Shown: positions 50,055-58,628, counted from the first letter of the stretch. The stretch: 61,176 nt of DNA from CAZHLD01 sp964533185 (GCA_964533185.1 CAZHLD010000010.1:1-61176); one strand, 5' to 3'. A program made the numbers and translations. Notes: a model not told the origin generated them from the sequence alone.

Positions 50055-51692
50055 ATGACCCCGACCCCACCTAATTCGCCGCCCGCTCCATCCCAGCCTC
50101 TCCGCGTCCTGCTCATCGAGCACGACCAGAGGGACGTGGATCTCTGTCTGGAAACCCTTCGTCGCGCCGGCTTCGACCCCGTTGTCCGCGTCGTTGCCAG
50201 CAAAGAGGAGCTCCTCCAAGCTTTGCGTGATACCGAATTTGACGTGGTCATTTCTGATTTCCGCTTGCCCGAGTGGACCGGCATGGAAGCCCTCGCCTTG
50301 CTCCAGCAGGAGGGCCGCGACACTCCCTTCCTGCTGGTCACCGGCACGCTCGGCGATGAGTCTGCCGTTGAATGCATCAAGCGCGGCGTCACCGACTACG
50401 TCCTGAAAGACCGCCTGGCCCGCCTCCCCGAGGCCGTCCGCCGCGCCCTGCAGGAAAAAGCCCTCCGCGAAGAGCGACTCGTCCTCGAGCAGCAGCTTCG
50501 CCAGGCCCAGAAGTTCGAAGCCATCGGCCAGCTCGTCGGCGGCATCGCTCACGACTTCAATAACGTCATCGGCGCCATCCTCGGCTGGGCCGAAATGGGC
50601 ATGGACGAGGTCCCCCCGGATTCCCGCGCTCACTCCTACTTCAAGAAAACCCGCGCGCAGGCCGACCGCGCCGCCGCTCTCATCCGCCAGCTCCTCGCCT
50701 TTGCCCGCCGGCAGATCCTCGAGCCCCGCAATCTCAGCCTCCATCAGTCCGTCGTTGACCTCACAAGCATGCTCGAAAGCCTTCTGGGTAAGAACATCGA
50801 GGTCAAGACCGTTCTAGCTCCCGACCTCGCCATCGTGCGCGCTGACCCCACCCAGATCGAGCAGGTCCTGCTCAACCTCTGCATCAACGCCCGCGACGCC
50901 ATGCCCAGTGGTGGCCGCCTGGTCATCGAAACCGAAAACGTGGACATCGACGACGAATACTGCCGTTTGCACCCCTACAGCCGGCCCGGACGTTACGTCC
51001 GCCTCACCGTCTCGGACACCGGCACTGGCATGGACCCGGACACTCTCGAACACATCTTTGAGCCTTTCTTCACCACCAAGGAGCCCGGCCGCGGCACCGG
51101 CCTCGGCCTGGCCACCGCCTTCGGCATCGTCAAGCAGCACGGCGGCTTTCTCCATGTGTACAGCGAGCTCGGCCACGGCTCCGTCTTCCGCATCTACTTC
51201 CCTGCTGTCGAAGCCAAGCCCGACCTGGTCTCCAAACCGGAAGAAGAAGCCGCTCGCGGCGGCTCGGAAACTATCCTCCTCGCCGAGGACCACGAAGGTC
51301 TCCGCGAAACCGCCCGCTCCACACTCGACAAGCTTGGCTATCGCGTCCTTCCGGTCCCCGACGGCGCCGCCGCGGTCGATCTGTTTCGCCGCAAGCCCGA
51401 CACAATCGATCTCGCCATCCTCGACGTCGTCATGCCCCACTTGAACGGCCCCGAAGCCTACGCCCTGATGGAAGTCGTTCGCCCCGGCCTCCCCGTCGTC
51501 TTCACTTCCGGCTACACCGCCGAGACGCAGGCCTTCACCGAAGCTCAAAAGAGGGGCCTCCCCATCCTCCCCAAGCCCTACAGCTCCTCCCAACTGGCCC
51601 GCAAAGTCCGCGACGCCCTCGACCGCCGCCTCGCCCCTGCCCCCTCTCGCTCCCACCCCTCTCTACCTCCTTCCTCCTCCCCTCGCCGCTAA
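50055..51692 (+). CDS. hybrid kinase: receiver, HisKA, HATPase, receiver
   Basis: A 545-residue cytoplasmic protein with no membrane helix. Residues about 14-130 form a receiver (RVLLIEHDQRDVDL, phosphoacceptor in DVVISDFRLPEW). HisKA carries VGGIAHDFNNVIGAIL. The HATPase has VLLNLCINARDAMPSGGRLV and GRGTGLGLATAFGIV. A second receiver (about 410-525, DLAILDVVMPHLNGPE) is C-terminal. It can relay phosphate to itself and to the upstream regulators. The first receiver shows a less usual IEHD start. It is the last gene of the cluster. Confidence 0.93.
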   Translation: MTPTPPNSPPAPSQPLRVLLIEHDQRDVDLCLETLRRAGFDPVVRVVASKEELLQALRDTEFDVVISDFRLPEWTGMEALALLQQEGRDTPFLLVTGTLGDESAVECIKRGVTDYVLKDRLARLPEAVRRALQEKALREERLVLEQQLRQAQKFEAIGQLVGGIAHDFNNVIGAILGWAEMGMDEVPPDSRAHSYFKKTRAQADRAAALIRQLLAFARRQILEPRNLSLHQSVVDLTSMLESLLGKNIEVKTVLAPDLAIVRADPTQIEQVLLNLCINARDAMPSGGRLVIETENVDIDDEYCRLHPYSRPGRYVRLTVSDTGTGMDPDTLEHIFEPFFTTKEPGRGTGLGLATAFGIVKQHGGFLHVYSELGHGSVFRIYFPAVEAKPDLVSKPEEEAARGGSETILLAEDHEGLRETARSTLDKLGYRVLPVPDGAAAVDLFRRKPDTIDLAILDVVMPHLNGPEAYALMEVVRPGLPVVFTSGYTAETQAFTEAQKRGLPILPKPYSSSQLARKVRDALDRRLAPAPSRSHPSLPPSSSPRR

Positions 51693-51805
51693 CTCTTCTT
51701 CCCTGTCACCTAACACCTGAAACCTCTCTGCCACATCTGTGTTCGGCAGTGTTTCTTGTCTCTCTACATGCGCCCGCTTCACTGAATCATCTATAATCTT
51801 TCGCC

Positions 51806-54271
51806 ATGTCGTCGCGCGCCTCCGGAACAAGAATTGTCAGTTGGGTCCCCTTCGGACTGGGACACACCAAGCCCCACCACTTCCTCGAAATCTTCAAAAC
51901 TATCTGGGAAAACCGCGACAATCTCCCCTACGCCTGGCGCATCCTTCGCCACGGCGTCTGTGACGGCTGCGCGCTCGGCCCCCGCGGCCTCCGCGACGAC
52001 GCCATGCCCGGCATCCACCTCTGCCTGGTCCGCCTGAAGCTGCTGCGGCTCAACACCATGCCTGCGCTTGACCCCGCTCGTCTCGCCGATGCTGCTCGTC
52101 TGGCTGCACTCGATGGCCGCCGCCTCCGCGAGCTGGGCCGCTTGCCCTTTCCCATGCTTCGCCGCCGCGGCGAGCCCGGCTTTCGCCGCATCTCCTGGGA
52201 TGAAGCTTTCTCGCTTCTCGGCGCGCGTCTCCGCGCCGCCGCGCACGCCGACCCGCGCCGCATCGCGTTTTACACCACCTCGCGCGGCCTCACCAATGAG
52301 ACCTACTACGTCGCCCAGAAAGTCGCCCGCCTGCTCGGCACCAACAACATTGACAACGCCGCCCGCCTCTGCCACGCCGCTTCCACTACCGCTCTCAAGC
52401 AGACCATCGGCGTTGCCGCGTCCACCTGCTCGTACACGGATTGGATTGGCGCCGACCTGATCGTCTTGCTCGGCACAGATATCGCCAACAACCAGCCCGT
52501 CGCCACCAAGTACCTCTACTACGCGAAACAAAAAGGCGCCCGCATCGTTGTCGTCAACCCCTACCGCGAGCCGGGCCTTGAGCGCTACTGGGTCCCCTCG
52601 ATCGCCAAGAGCGCGCTCTTCGGCACGCGCTTCGCCGACGACTTCTACCAGGTCCGCGTCGGCGGCGATGTCGCCTTCCTGAACGGCGTCCTCAAGTGGC
52701 TCATCGAAAAAAACTGGCTCGACCACTCGTTTATCGCCGAGCACACCTCCGGCTTCGACGAATTGAAAGCTGCGCTTGCCGCTCAATCGTGGGAGCAGCT
52801 CGAAGAATCTTCCGGCCTCATCCGCGACCAGATGCTCGCTTTTGCCGAAACCTGCGCCGCCTCGAAAAACGCCATCTTCATCTGGAGCATGGGCCTCACC
52901 CAGCACCATTTCGGCGTGGAAAACGTCAAAGCCGTCGTCAACCTCGCCCTCGCCCGCGGCATGTTGGGCCGCGCCAACGCCGGCCTCGTTCCCATCCGCG
53001 GCCATTCCGGCGTGCAGGGCGCTGCCGAGTGCGGCTCGGTCCCCAACACATTTCCCGGCGGCGATCCCGTCAACGAAGAATCCGCCCGCCGCCTCAGCGA
53101 GTTCTGGGGACACCCTGTGCCCGCCTGGCCCGGCCTTTCCGCTCCGGAAATGCTCGACGCTGCCGGGCGCCGCGAGCTGGACGTTTTCTACATCGCCGGC
53201 GGCAATTTCCTCGACACTCTGCCCGAGCCCGCCCGCATGCGCGGCGCACTGGAATCCGTTCCCTGCCGCGTCCATCAAGACTTGTTCCTCAACTCCGCAA
53301 TGCTCGTCCCGCCCGGCGACTTCGTCCTGCTCCTTCCGGGCCAGACGCGCTACGAACAGTCCGGCGGCGGCACGCTTACTTCCACCGAGCGCCGCATCCG
53401 CTTCTCACCGCAAATCCCCGGCCCGCGCATCGGCGAGGCCATGTCCGAATGGGAGATTTTTCTTCGCGCCGGCCAGGCCGCGCTCGGCCCCGACCGTTGC
53501 CACCTGCTCCACTTCCCAGACGCTGCCGCCATCCGCGCGGAAATGGACCGCGTCATGCCGCTCTACCGCGGCATCGCCAGCCTCCGTGCCGAAGGCGACT
53601 CCGTCCAGTACGGCGGCCCGCTGCTGTGCTCCAATGGCGTCTGCGCCAACCTCCCCGGCGGCCGCGCGCGTTTCTCCCCCCTTTCTCCTCCCGACCTCTC
53701 TCCTCCCTCATTCGTTCCCGTGCCGTGCGCAGCGAGGAATCCCTCCGACTCTGTCATTCTGAGCGAGCGCGTATTCGGCGCGAGCGAAGAATCCCTCCCT
53801 TCAGAATGTGTGATTCCAAGCCTGCCGCAAGCGGGAGAGGAATCTTTCTCTTCCCACCTCCAACCTCTCACCTCCAGCCTCTGCTTCTACCTCACCACCC
53901 GCCGCGGCAAGCAGTTCAACTCTATGGTCTATTCCGACCGCGACCCCCTCACCGGCTCCACGCGCCGCGACGACGTCTTCATCGCCCCCGAGGACGCTGC
54001 CCGCCTCGGCCTCCGCGACGGCGACCCCATCCTTCTCCGCCCTCTCCACTCGACTCCCCAGACATCTCACTCCGCCTCTTCTCAAACTTTCAACTTCCCA
54101 CCTCCAACCTCCGTCTTTCACGGCCACTGCCGCATTTCCCCTGTCAAATCCGGCACGCTCCAGGCCTACTGGCCCGAGGCCAACGCCCTTATCTCCACGA
54201 GGCTCGACCCTGCCTCCCACGAGCCCGACTACAATGCTTGGGTCAGCCTCGAAAAATCCTCTCCGTTGTAA
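51806..54271 (+). CDS. FdhF/YdeP-type molybdopterin oxidoreductase with repeat insertions
   Basis: An 821-residue protein of the molybdopterin oxidoreductase superfamily, YdeP-like. An N-terminal CDGC pair (residues 52 and 55) and GLTNETYYVAQKVARLLG start the Mo-cofactor domain. RARGMLGRANAGL and IRGHSGVQGAAECG are cofactor-contact segments. A dinucleotide-binding C-terminal domain follows (FYLTTRRGKQFNSMVYSDRD). About residues 622-692 are a foreign-looking Ser/Pro-rich insert built from intergenic palindromic repeat DNA, kept in frame. The substrate is unknown; formate or another small oxidised compound is possible. The ATG at 51806 is the first in frame. Confidence 0.85.
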   Translation: MSSRASGTRIVSWVPFGLGHTKPHHFLEIFKTIWENRDNLPYAWRILRHGVCDGCALGPRGLRDDAMPGIHLCLVRLKLLRLNTMPALDPARLADAARLAALDGRRLRELGRLPFPMLRRRGEPGFRRISWDEAFSLLGARLRAAAHADPRRIAFYTTSRGLTNETYYVAQKVARLLGTNNIDNAARLCHAASTTALKQTIGVAASTCSYTDWIGADLIVLLGTDIANNQPVATKYLYYAKQKGARIVVVNPYREPGLERYWVPSIAKSALFGTRFADDFYQVRVGGDVAFLNGVLKWLIEKNWLDHSFIAEHTSGFDELKAALAAQSWEQLEESSGLIRDQMLAFAETCAASKNAIFIWSMGLTQHHFGVENVKAVVNLALARGMLGRANAGLVPIRGHSGVQGAAECGSVPNTFPGGDPVNEESARRLSEFWGHPVPAWPGLSAPEMLDAAGRRELDVFYIAGGNFLDTLPEPARMRGALESVPCRVHQDLFLNSAMLVPPGDFVLLLPGQTRYEQSGGGTLTSTERRIRFSPQIPGPRIGEAMSEWEIFLRAGQAALGPDRCHLLHFPDAAAIRAEMDRVMPLYRGIASLRAEGDSVQYGGPLLCSNGVCANLPGGRARFSPLSPPDLSPPSFVPVPCAARNPSDSVILSERVFGASEESLPSECVIPSLPQAGEESFSSHLQPLTSSLCFYLTTRRGKQFNSMVYSDRDPLTGSTRRDDVFIAPEDAARLGLRDGDPILLRPLHSTPQTSHSASSQTFNFPPPTSVFHGHCRISPVKSGTLQAYWPEANALISTRLDPASHEPDYNAWVSLEKSSPL
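53670..53885 (+). repeat. intergenic-type repeat inserted in frame in the oxidoreductase gene
   Basis: The segment includes GTCATTCTGAGCGAGCGC (from 53753) and GCGAGCGAAGAATCCC, a common bacterial dispersed repeat, as well as pyrimidine-rich CCTCTCACCTCCAG strings. A related string without coding function lies at 54566-54610. The translation is Ser/Pro-rich and lacks conservation. Confidence 0.65.
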
Positions 54272-54343
54272 CGTGGGCTCTGCCCCGCTTCAAGGCCCAG
54301 TACTCCCAGTCTCCCCTTTCGCCTCTTTTCACAAATCCTTCTC

Positions 54344-54372
54344 TTGACACCCTTCCGTCCCTGTGATATTTG
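54344..54372 (+). promoter_or_regulatory. promoter of the candidate small RNA
   Basis: TTGACA at 54344-54349 and TATTTG at 54367-54372, with a 17-base spacer, point to a start of transcription near 54379. Confidence 0.6.
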
Positions 54373-54379
54373 GCATTAC

Positions 54380-54549
54380 AGAAGGGGTGTTGTGTGGTGG
54401 TCAGTCTCCTGGAAATGGTTGAACGCAGTACCAGCGAGTGAGTCAGTTGCCGCCGGCGGCCTCGGCCGGTGAGATCGAGTTTTTTCCCTGAAGCACCCCA
54501 CCCCGGGAGGTGGAAGCCTTAACGGTTTTCACCTCCCTTTTCTTTTGGC
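54380..54549 (+). ncRNA. candidate structured small RNA, about 165 nt (possibly 6S-like)
   Basis: A strong promoter precedes it and a strong intrinsic terminator ends it. The 5' GGGGTG pairs with the 3' CACCCC, and a GTGT/GCAC block continues past a 2x2 loop, giving a long closing stem. The interior has a G/C-rich hairpin around 54450-54468. No ORF is present. A closing stem with internal bubble resembles 6S RNA, but no conserved 6S motif could be confirmed; SRP and tmRNA were ruled out by eye. Confidence 0.45.
54513..54547 (+). terminator. intrinsic terminator of the candidate small RNA
   Basis: A 14-base stem (GGGAGGTGGAAGCC with GGTTTTCACCTCCC, including two G-U pairs) is followed by TTTTCTTTT. 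Confidence 0.85.
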
Positions 54550-54576
54550 CGATCAATCCTCTCTCCGTCATCCTGA

Positions 54577-54597
54577 GGCCCCGACCTGGTCGGGGCC
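54577..54597. repeat. palindromic repeat unit
   Basis: GGCCCCGAC (54577-54585) pairs with GTCGGGGCC (54589-54597) over a 3-base loop, inside a GTCATCCTGAG...GAAGAATCTCAG dispersed element. Confidence 0.6.
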
Positions 54598-54684
54598 GAA
54601 GAATCTCAGCCTCCTGAGCGGCCTCAGACCTTCAAATTGTCGTCGGGAAAAGTATTGCGTGTGTGGAGGCAGCTGCCCGCCTGC

Positions 54685-55551
54685 CTATCGCGCTGTGGTT
54701 ACCGGCTGCCCCTGCTGCTGCTTTCTCTTGCGCTTATCCGCGTAGAGCGTCTGGTCGGCCCGTTCGACAAACTGTTCCGGCGTCTCGCCGTGTTCGTACC
54801 CCACCCACCCAGCCGCAAACGTCACCGGAATCTTCTGCCCCTGGAAGTTCACTTCCATCGGCACGAGGCGCGCCAGCATGGTCTGCACCTGACTCACGGG
54901 GCATTCCGGCAGGATCACCAGGAACTCATCTCCGCCCATCCGCACCGCCAGGTCCGAGACGCGGATCGCCGCCACCAGCCGCTCGGCAAACTCTTTCAGC
55001 ACCTGGTCGCCGGCGGCGTGCCCGTACTTGTCGTTCACCGGCTTGAAGTCATTCAAGTCGATCGCCACCACCGTCAGCGGGTGGCCATAACGCCGCGACC
55101 GGTTTATCTCGGCCTTCAGCCGGTCTTCCGCAAACCGCCGGTTGTAGAGCCCGGTCAGCGCGTCCACCGTGGCCTGCTGGTGGAACTCCTCCGCGCGCAC
55201 CTGCAGCTGGCTCATCGCCGTCAGTTGCTGCGAAAGCTGCCGCCGCAGCCGCTTCGTCGTCACCTGCTGGTAGATCGTGTAGATGTTAAACAGCAGCACC
55301 AACCCCACCAGACCGCGCACCGCCTGGTTCAGGCTGAACTGGAAGTAGGGATCGTCAAAATTGAACAGCTCCGGGAACGACAGCGACCCCACCGCCGCCG
55401 TCAGCAGCAGCATCACGATCATGGCCATCGCCCACAGCCACCAGTCGCGCCGCTCGAGCTTCGCCAGGTCGGCCTGGACTTTCTCCAGTTGCGTCTCCGG
55501 CGGCTTCACCACCGCTGTCTGCTGCTCCGGACTCATTTGCGGTTCCTGCAC
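54685..55551 (-). CDS. membrane-bound GGDEF diguanylate cyclase
   Basis: A 288-residue protein with two hydrophobic helices in residues about 36-90 and a cytoplasmic GGDEF domain (about 130-275) carrying VRMGGDEFLVIL and DALTGLYNRRFAE. The catalytic residues are intact, so it should synthesise cyclic di-GMP. A coiled-coil segment (YQQVTTKRLRRQLSQQLTAM) links them. It starts at ATG 55551. It is transcribed alone, towards the small RNA locus. Confidence 0.93.
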   Translation of the reverse strand: MQEPQMSPEQQTAVVKPPETQLEKVQADLAKLERRDWWLWAMAMIVMLLLTAAVGSLSFPELFNFDDPYFQFSLNQAVRGLVGLVLLFNIYTIYQQVTTKRLRRQLSQQLTAMSQLQVRAEEFHQQATVDALTGLYNRRFAEDRLKAEINRSRRYGHPLTVVAIDLNDFKPVNDKYGHAAGDQVLKEFAERLVAAIRVSDLAVRMGGDEFLVILPECPVSQVQTMLARLVPMEVNFQGQKIPVTFAAGWVGYEHGETPEQFVERADQTLYADKRKRKQQQGQPVTTAR

Positions 55552-55739
55552 CTCTCGGGCCGGGGCGGCCCGCCTCCGCCCATCATACGGCGGCCCCCAA
55601 ACTCACGCCCCAGTTTTCAATCCCCTTGTCGCCAATCAATACCTGTCCCCGCTCCCACTTGAACTACTGATTGCGCCTAAATCTGTATTCATCTTCTTTC
55701 TCTCTCTTTTTCTTCGCCTGTCTCTCTTCTTATCTGTGT

Positions 55740-56456
55740 TCACCTGTGTACCCTCTTCCTCTTCAGCGCCTCCACCCAATGGTCCGCCTCGCGCGTTGGC
55801 CGCGGGATGCGGTACCCATCGCACACCGCCAGCACCAGCTCGATCGCCCGCTCGAGCGACACCCTATGCCCCTGCGAAACATAAATCGGCTTCACGCCCG
55901 TCCGCGTCCGCACCACCGCCCCAATCCGTTCTCCCGCATCCACCAGCGGCGCCCACGCGCCCGCCTTCCGCCCTGGCTCCTCGTGCTCCCCAATTAACCG
56001 CGACTTCGCGCAACCAATCGTCGCCCGGTCGAGCAGCACTCCCAGGTGACACGCCAGCCCAAACCGTCGCGGGTGCGCGTACCCTTGCGCGTCGCAGAAA
56101 ATCACCTCCGGCGCGCGCCGAACTTTCGCAAACGCCGCCAGCAGCGCCGGCGCCTCACGGAAGCTCAAGAGGCCGGGCACGTACGGAAACCGCAGGGCCC
56201 GCGCGGCCCACTGTCGCTCTACCTCCACCATCTCTGGAAAGCGATACACGATCACGCCCGCAATCGCCCGCCGCCGCCTTAGGTCCAACGCCACGTCCGC
56301 ACCGGCCACGCGCCGCACCACGCCCGGATGGTCGTCGCGCTCCATGCGGTCCCGCAGACGCACCTGGATCTCCCGCGCCTCGGCCGGGGTCACCTGCCAT
56401 CCATGTAGCTTTCGGACTTTCATCCATGCATCCGTTTCCGCTTGCCGCCCGTACAT
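55740..56456 (-). CDS. nfi: endonuclease V
   Basis: A 238-residue repair endonuclease that cuts near deoxyinosine. RRVAGADVALDL holds the first Asp. YVPGLLSFREAPALL holds the Glu of the FRE motif. FCDAQGYAHPRRFGLACHLGV holds the second Asp; Ala replaces the common Gly after Asp. The ATG at 56456 is used, with an alternative at 56423. The start region overlaps the upstream region of the divergent STAS gene. It is probably functional. Confidence 0.9.
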   Translation of the reverse strand: MYGRQAETDAWMKVRKLHGWQVTPAEAREIQVRLRDRMERDDHPGVVRRVAGADVALDLRRRRAIAGVIVYRFPEMVEVERQWAARALRFPYVPGLLSFREAPALLAAFAKVRRAPEVIFCDAQGYAHPRRFGLACHLGVLLDRATIGCAKSRLIGEHEEPGRKAGAWAPLVDAGERIGAVVRTRTGVKPIYVSQGHRVSLERAIELVLAVCDGYRIPRPTREADHWVEALKRKRVHR

Positions 56457-56471
56457 CGTATAATGCGCACG

Positions 56472-56840
56472 ATGGAAAAGACCCAGAAAGCGACCCGTAT
56501 CCTCTCGATCAACGTCCGCACAGCCGGCTCGGTCACCATTCTCGAGCTTGCCGGCCGCGCCACCATCGGCGACGGCAACGACGCCCTTGCCAACGAGCTC
56601 CGCCGCCAGCTCGACGCCGGCACCAAGCAGCTCATCGTAGATCTCTCCGGCGTTACCCAGATTGATAGCTCCGGCATTGCCACGCTCGTCCGCGCCTATG
56701 CCACCTTCGACCGCCTGGGCGGCAAATTGAAACTCCTCCACCTCGGCGGCCACGTCCTCGAAGTCTTCATGGTCACTCGCCTTATCGACGCCATCCCCTC
56801 CTTCCAGGACGAAGCCGCCGCCCTCGCCAGCTTCCAGTAG
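56472..56840 (+). CDS. STAS-domain protein (anti-sigma factor antagonist)
   Basis: A 122-residue SpoIIAA-like protein. LIVDLSGVTQIDSSGIATLVRAY contains the DSSG phosphoacceptor region. No RsbW-type kinase is adjacent, so it may pair with the kinase at 42.1 kb or act elsewhere. Starts at 56463 and 56472 are both possible. It runs divergently from endonuclease V, and the start lies near that gene's own start. Confidence 0.87.
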   Translation: MEKTQKATRILSINVRTAGSVTILELAGRATIGDGNDALANELRRQLDAGTKQLIVDLSGVTQIDSSGIATLVRAYATFDRLGGKLKLLHLGGHVLEVFMVTRLIDAIPSFQDEAAALASFQ

Positions 56841-56849
56841 CTTTAGGTT

Positions 56850-56920
56850 GTCATCCTTGCGTCCCGACGGTTTTTGTTCAGCCCGAAGGATCCCTTTGCC
56901 TCTGGGCCTTCGCTCGTCGC
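56850..56920. repeat. degraded copy of the GTCATCC dispersed repeat
   Basis: TGTCATCCTTGCGTCCCGACGG and a later CCCGAAGGATCCC resemble the GTCATTCTGAG...GAAGAATCCC element at 53753 and 54566. Confidence 0.5.
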
Positions 56921-56976
56921 CAGGCCCCTGTGCTAATCTTTATGGGATCTACCGCGCATTTTTTGCGCTTGACGAG

Positions 56977-57864
56977 ATGACTGTGCTTAACCACTCGCTC
57001 CACGTTTTCGCGACCAGTAGTGTCTTCAATTTCCTTGCAGTTTTATTCACCTGCTCCCAAAACCCGCCTGTGCATCCGCCCGCCGCCCTGCCTGACCAAT
57101 ACCGAAGTTCCCCGCTTGGCGTAACCCTCGTCGCTCCTCTCATCGCACGGCTCGAAAAGAACTACTTCAACCGCAACATTGCCATTCTCGATTTTTCTTC
57201 CTCCGACGGCCGCTACTCCCAACTTGGTCCCTGGCTTGCCGACCAGTCTTCCGTGGCCCTGGCGCGTTCGCCGAATCTTATGCTCGTCGATCGCGCAAGA
57301 GTCCACGCGACTCTGGAACGCGCTGGCCTTCAGCCCGGTGACTTCGACTCACTGAAAAATCTCGAACGCCTAGCGAGGCAACTCGATGCCGACGTTCTTA
57401 TTCGCGGCTGGTTCGTCCCCTCGGCAAACGGCCTCTCCTTATCCCTGTCTGCTGTCGCCTTCAAACCCGAACTGCGTCACATTGGTAATACCTTTAACGA
57501 AGTACGGTCTTCCCCCGAAATCGAAGCACTGGCCGGTGGCCCACTCGAAAATTCCAAGTTTGCGGTTCTCCCCAGGGTCCGACCCAACAGCGGCCTGAGC
57601 GAACCTCAATGCAAAAATTGCCCGCACCCCATCTTTACGAAAGATGCCCGCGCCGCCAAGTTCAGCGGCACGCTTTTCCTCGAGCTGACCGTCACCCAAA
57701 CCGGCCGCGCCACCGATATCGAAGTTCTTCGTTACGTCGGCTACGGCCTTGAAGGCGAAGTCATCCGCACTGTCCAGTCCTGGCGCTTCACGCCAGCCCG
57801 CGACTCCTCTGGCCATCGCGTTACCGTCCGCGTTCCCGTCGAAATCATCCTCCGTCTCCTGTAG
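56977..57864 (+). CDS. FlgO/CsgG-like domain fused to a TonB C-terminal domain
   Basis: A 295-residue protein with a hydrophobic N-terminal segment (HVFATSSVFNFLAVLFTC) that may be a signal or anchor. Residues about 50-190 (NIAILDFSSSDGRYSQLGPW, SVALARSPNLMLVDRARVHA) resemble FlgO/CsgG-like outer-membrane assembly domains. Residues about 215-295 (GTLFLELTVTQTGRATDIEV, TVQSWRFTPAR) form a TonB C-terminal-type energy-transducing domain. The combination is unusual. A Cys motif PQCKNCPHP lies between them. Start ATG 56977 is chosen because upstream codons are a repeat. Confidence 0.72.
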   Translation: MTVLNHSLHVFATSSVFNFLAVLFTCSQNPPVHPPAALPDQYRSSPLGVTLVAPLIARLEKNYFNRNIAILDFSSSDGRYSQLGPWLADQSSVALARSPNLMLVDRARVHATLERAGLQPGDFDSLKNLERLARQLDADVLIRGWFVPSANGLSLSLSAVAFKPELRHIGNTFNEVRSSPEIEALAGGPLENSKFAVLPRVRPNSGLSEPQCKNCPHPIFTKDARAAKFSGTLFLELTVTQTGRATDIEVLRYVGYGLEGEVIRTVQSWRFTPARDSSGHRVTVRVPVEIILRLL

Positions 57865-57933
57865 CAGTTGATTCTTTTCGGTCCGCCCTGCCGTTCCTTT
57901 GGACAATTCATTCCGTTCGGCTTTCGACAAAAA

Positions 57934-57963
57934 GAACGGGGTGAGCATCCGCCCACCCCGTTC
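57934..57963 (-). terminator. intrinsic terminator of the MglA gene (and possibly bidirectional)
   Basis: GAACGGGGTG (57934-57943) and CACCCCGTTC (57954-57963) form a 10-base stem. On the reverse strand the stem is followed by TTTTT, so it terminates the leftward mglA-like transcript; it may also stop the opposing gene. Confidence 0.8.
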
Positions 57964-58014
57964 AATCTTTTCCATCGACACTCTGCGTCTCTTTGCCTCT
58001 GTGGCTAATCCCTC

Positions 58015-58602
58015 TTACGCGCCTTTCTTCAGCTCCGTCAGCACCAGCCGCGCCAGCTCTTTGAGCGTCTCAAACACGCCCTGACCGGTCACCGCCACGG
58101 CTTCCGTGGTCGGCTCGCCTTTCACCACCAGTGTGCGCTTCAGCTCGTCCGGCGGCAGGATGTTGGGCAGGTCGCGCTTATTGAGTTGCAGCACGTAGGG
58201 GATGGTCTCGAAGTTGAGTTTGTGTGCTTTCAGGTGTTCGCGTAGGTTTTCGAGCGTCTCGAGGTTGGCGTCCAGCCGTTCTTCCTGCGAATCGGCCACA
58301 AACACGACGCCGTCCGCGCCCTTCAGGATCAGCTTCCGGCTGGCCTCGTAGAACACCTGACCGGGCACGGTGTACAGGTGGAACCGCGTCTTGAACCCGC
58401 GCACTGTCCCCAGGTCCAGCGGCAGGAAATCGAAGAAGAGCGTCCGGTCGGTTTCCGTCGCCAGCGAGATCATTTTCCCTTTCTGACCGGCTCCGGTATG
58501 GTCGTAGATCCACTGCAGGTTCGCGGTTTTCCCGCCGAGCCCGGGCCCGTAGTACACCAGCTTGCAATTGATTTCGCGTGCGGGGAAGTTAATGAACGGC
58601 AC
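58015..58602 (-). CDS. mglA: MglA-type small Ras-like GTPase
   Basis: A 195-residue GTPase: the P-loop YYGPGLGGKTANLQW, the switch region FHLYTVPGQ and the guanine-specificity LNKRDLP motif are present. MglA proteins control cell polarity, motility and surface protein localisation in myxobacteria and relatives, with the GAP MglB. No MglB (roadblock) gene lies next to it, so its partner is elsewhere. A terminator follows, and a clear promoter precedes the ATG at 58602. Confidence 0.93.
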   Translation of the reverse strand: MPFINFPAREINCKLVYYGPGLGGKTANLQWIYDHTGAGQKGKMISLATETDRTLFFDFLPLDLGTVRGFKTRFHLYTVPGQVFYEASRKLILKGADGVVFVADSQEERLDANLETLENLREHLKAHKLNFETIPYVLQLNKRDLPNILPPDELKRTLVVKGEPTTEAVAVTGQGVFETLKELARLVLTELKKGA

Positions 58603-58628
58603 GGATCCCTCAGAACGACCGGACCCTT

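Larger units (their letters stand above)
54272..54684. other. intergenic region carrying a promoter, candidate small RNA and terminator
   Basis: About 410 bases with no protein. It contains the promoter-to-terminator unit described separately and a GTCATCCTGAG-type palindromic repeat (54566-54610). Confidence 0.5.

Noticed and set aside
51791..53278. Leftward open frame of 495 codons opposite the molybdopterin gene
   Set aside because: It is a shadow of the opposite strand's third-position G/C bias, with Gly/Val/Glu-rich translation and no motif.
52696..54366. Rightward frame of 556 codons overlapping the molybdopterin gene
   Set aside because: Extremely Arg/Pro-rich translation, typical of an out-of-frame reading of GC-rich DNA.
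54380..54549. Small RNA considered as SRP RNA or a cyclic-di-GMP riboswitch
   Set aside because: The SRP GGAA-tetraloop/asymmetric loop pattern and the GEMM conserved blocks were not found, and no gene lies in cis downstream in the same orientation.
55740..56456. Endonuclease V with DAQG instead of DGQG considered inactive
   Set aside because: The catalytic Asp and the FRE Glu are intact; the Gly-to-Ala change is next to, not at, a catalytic residue.
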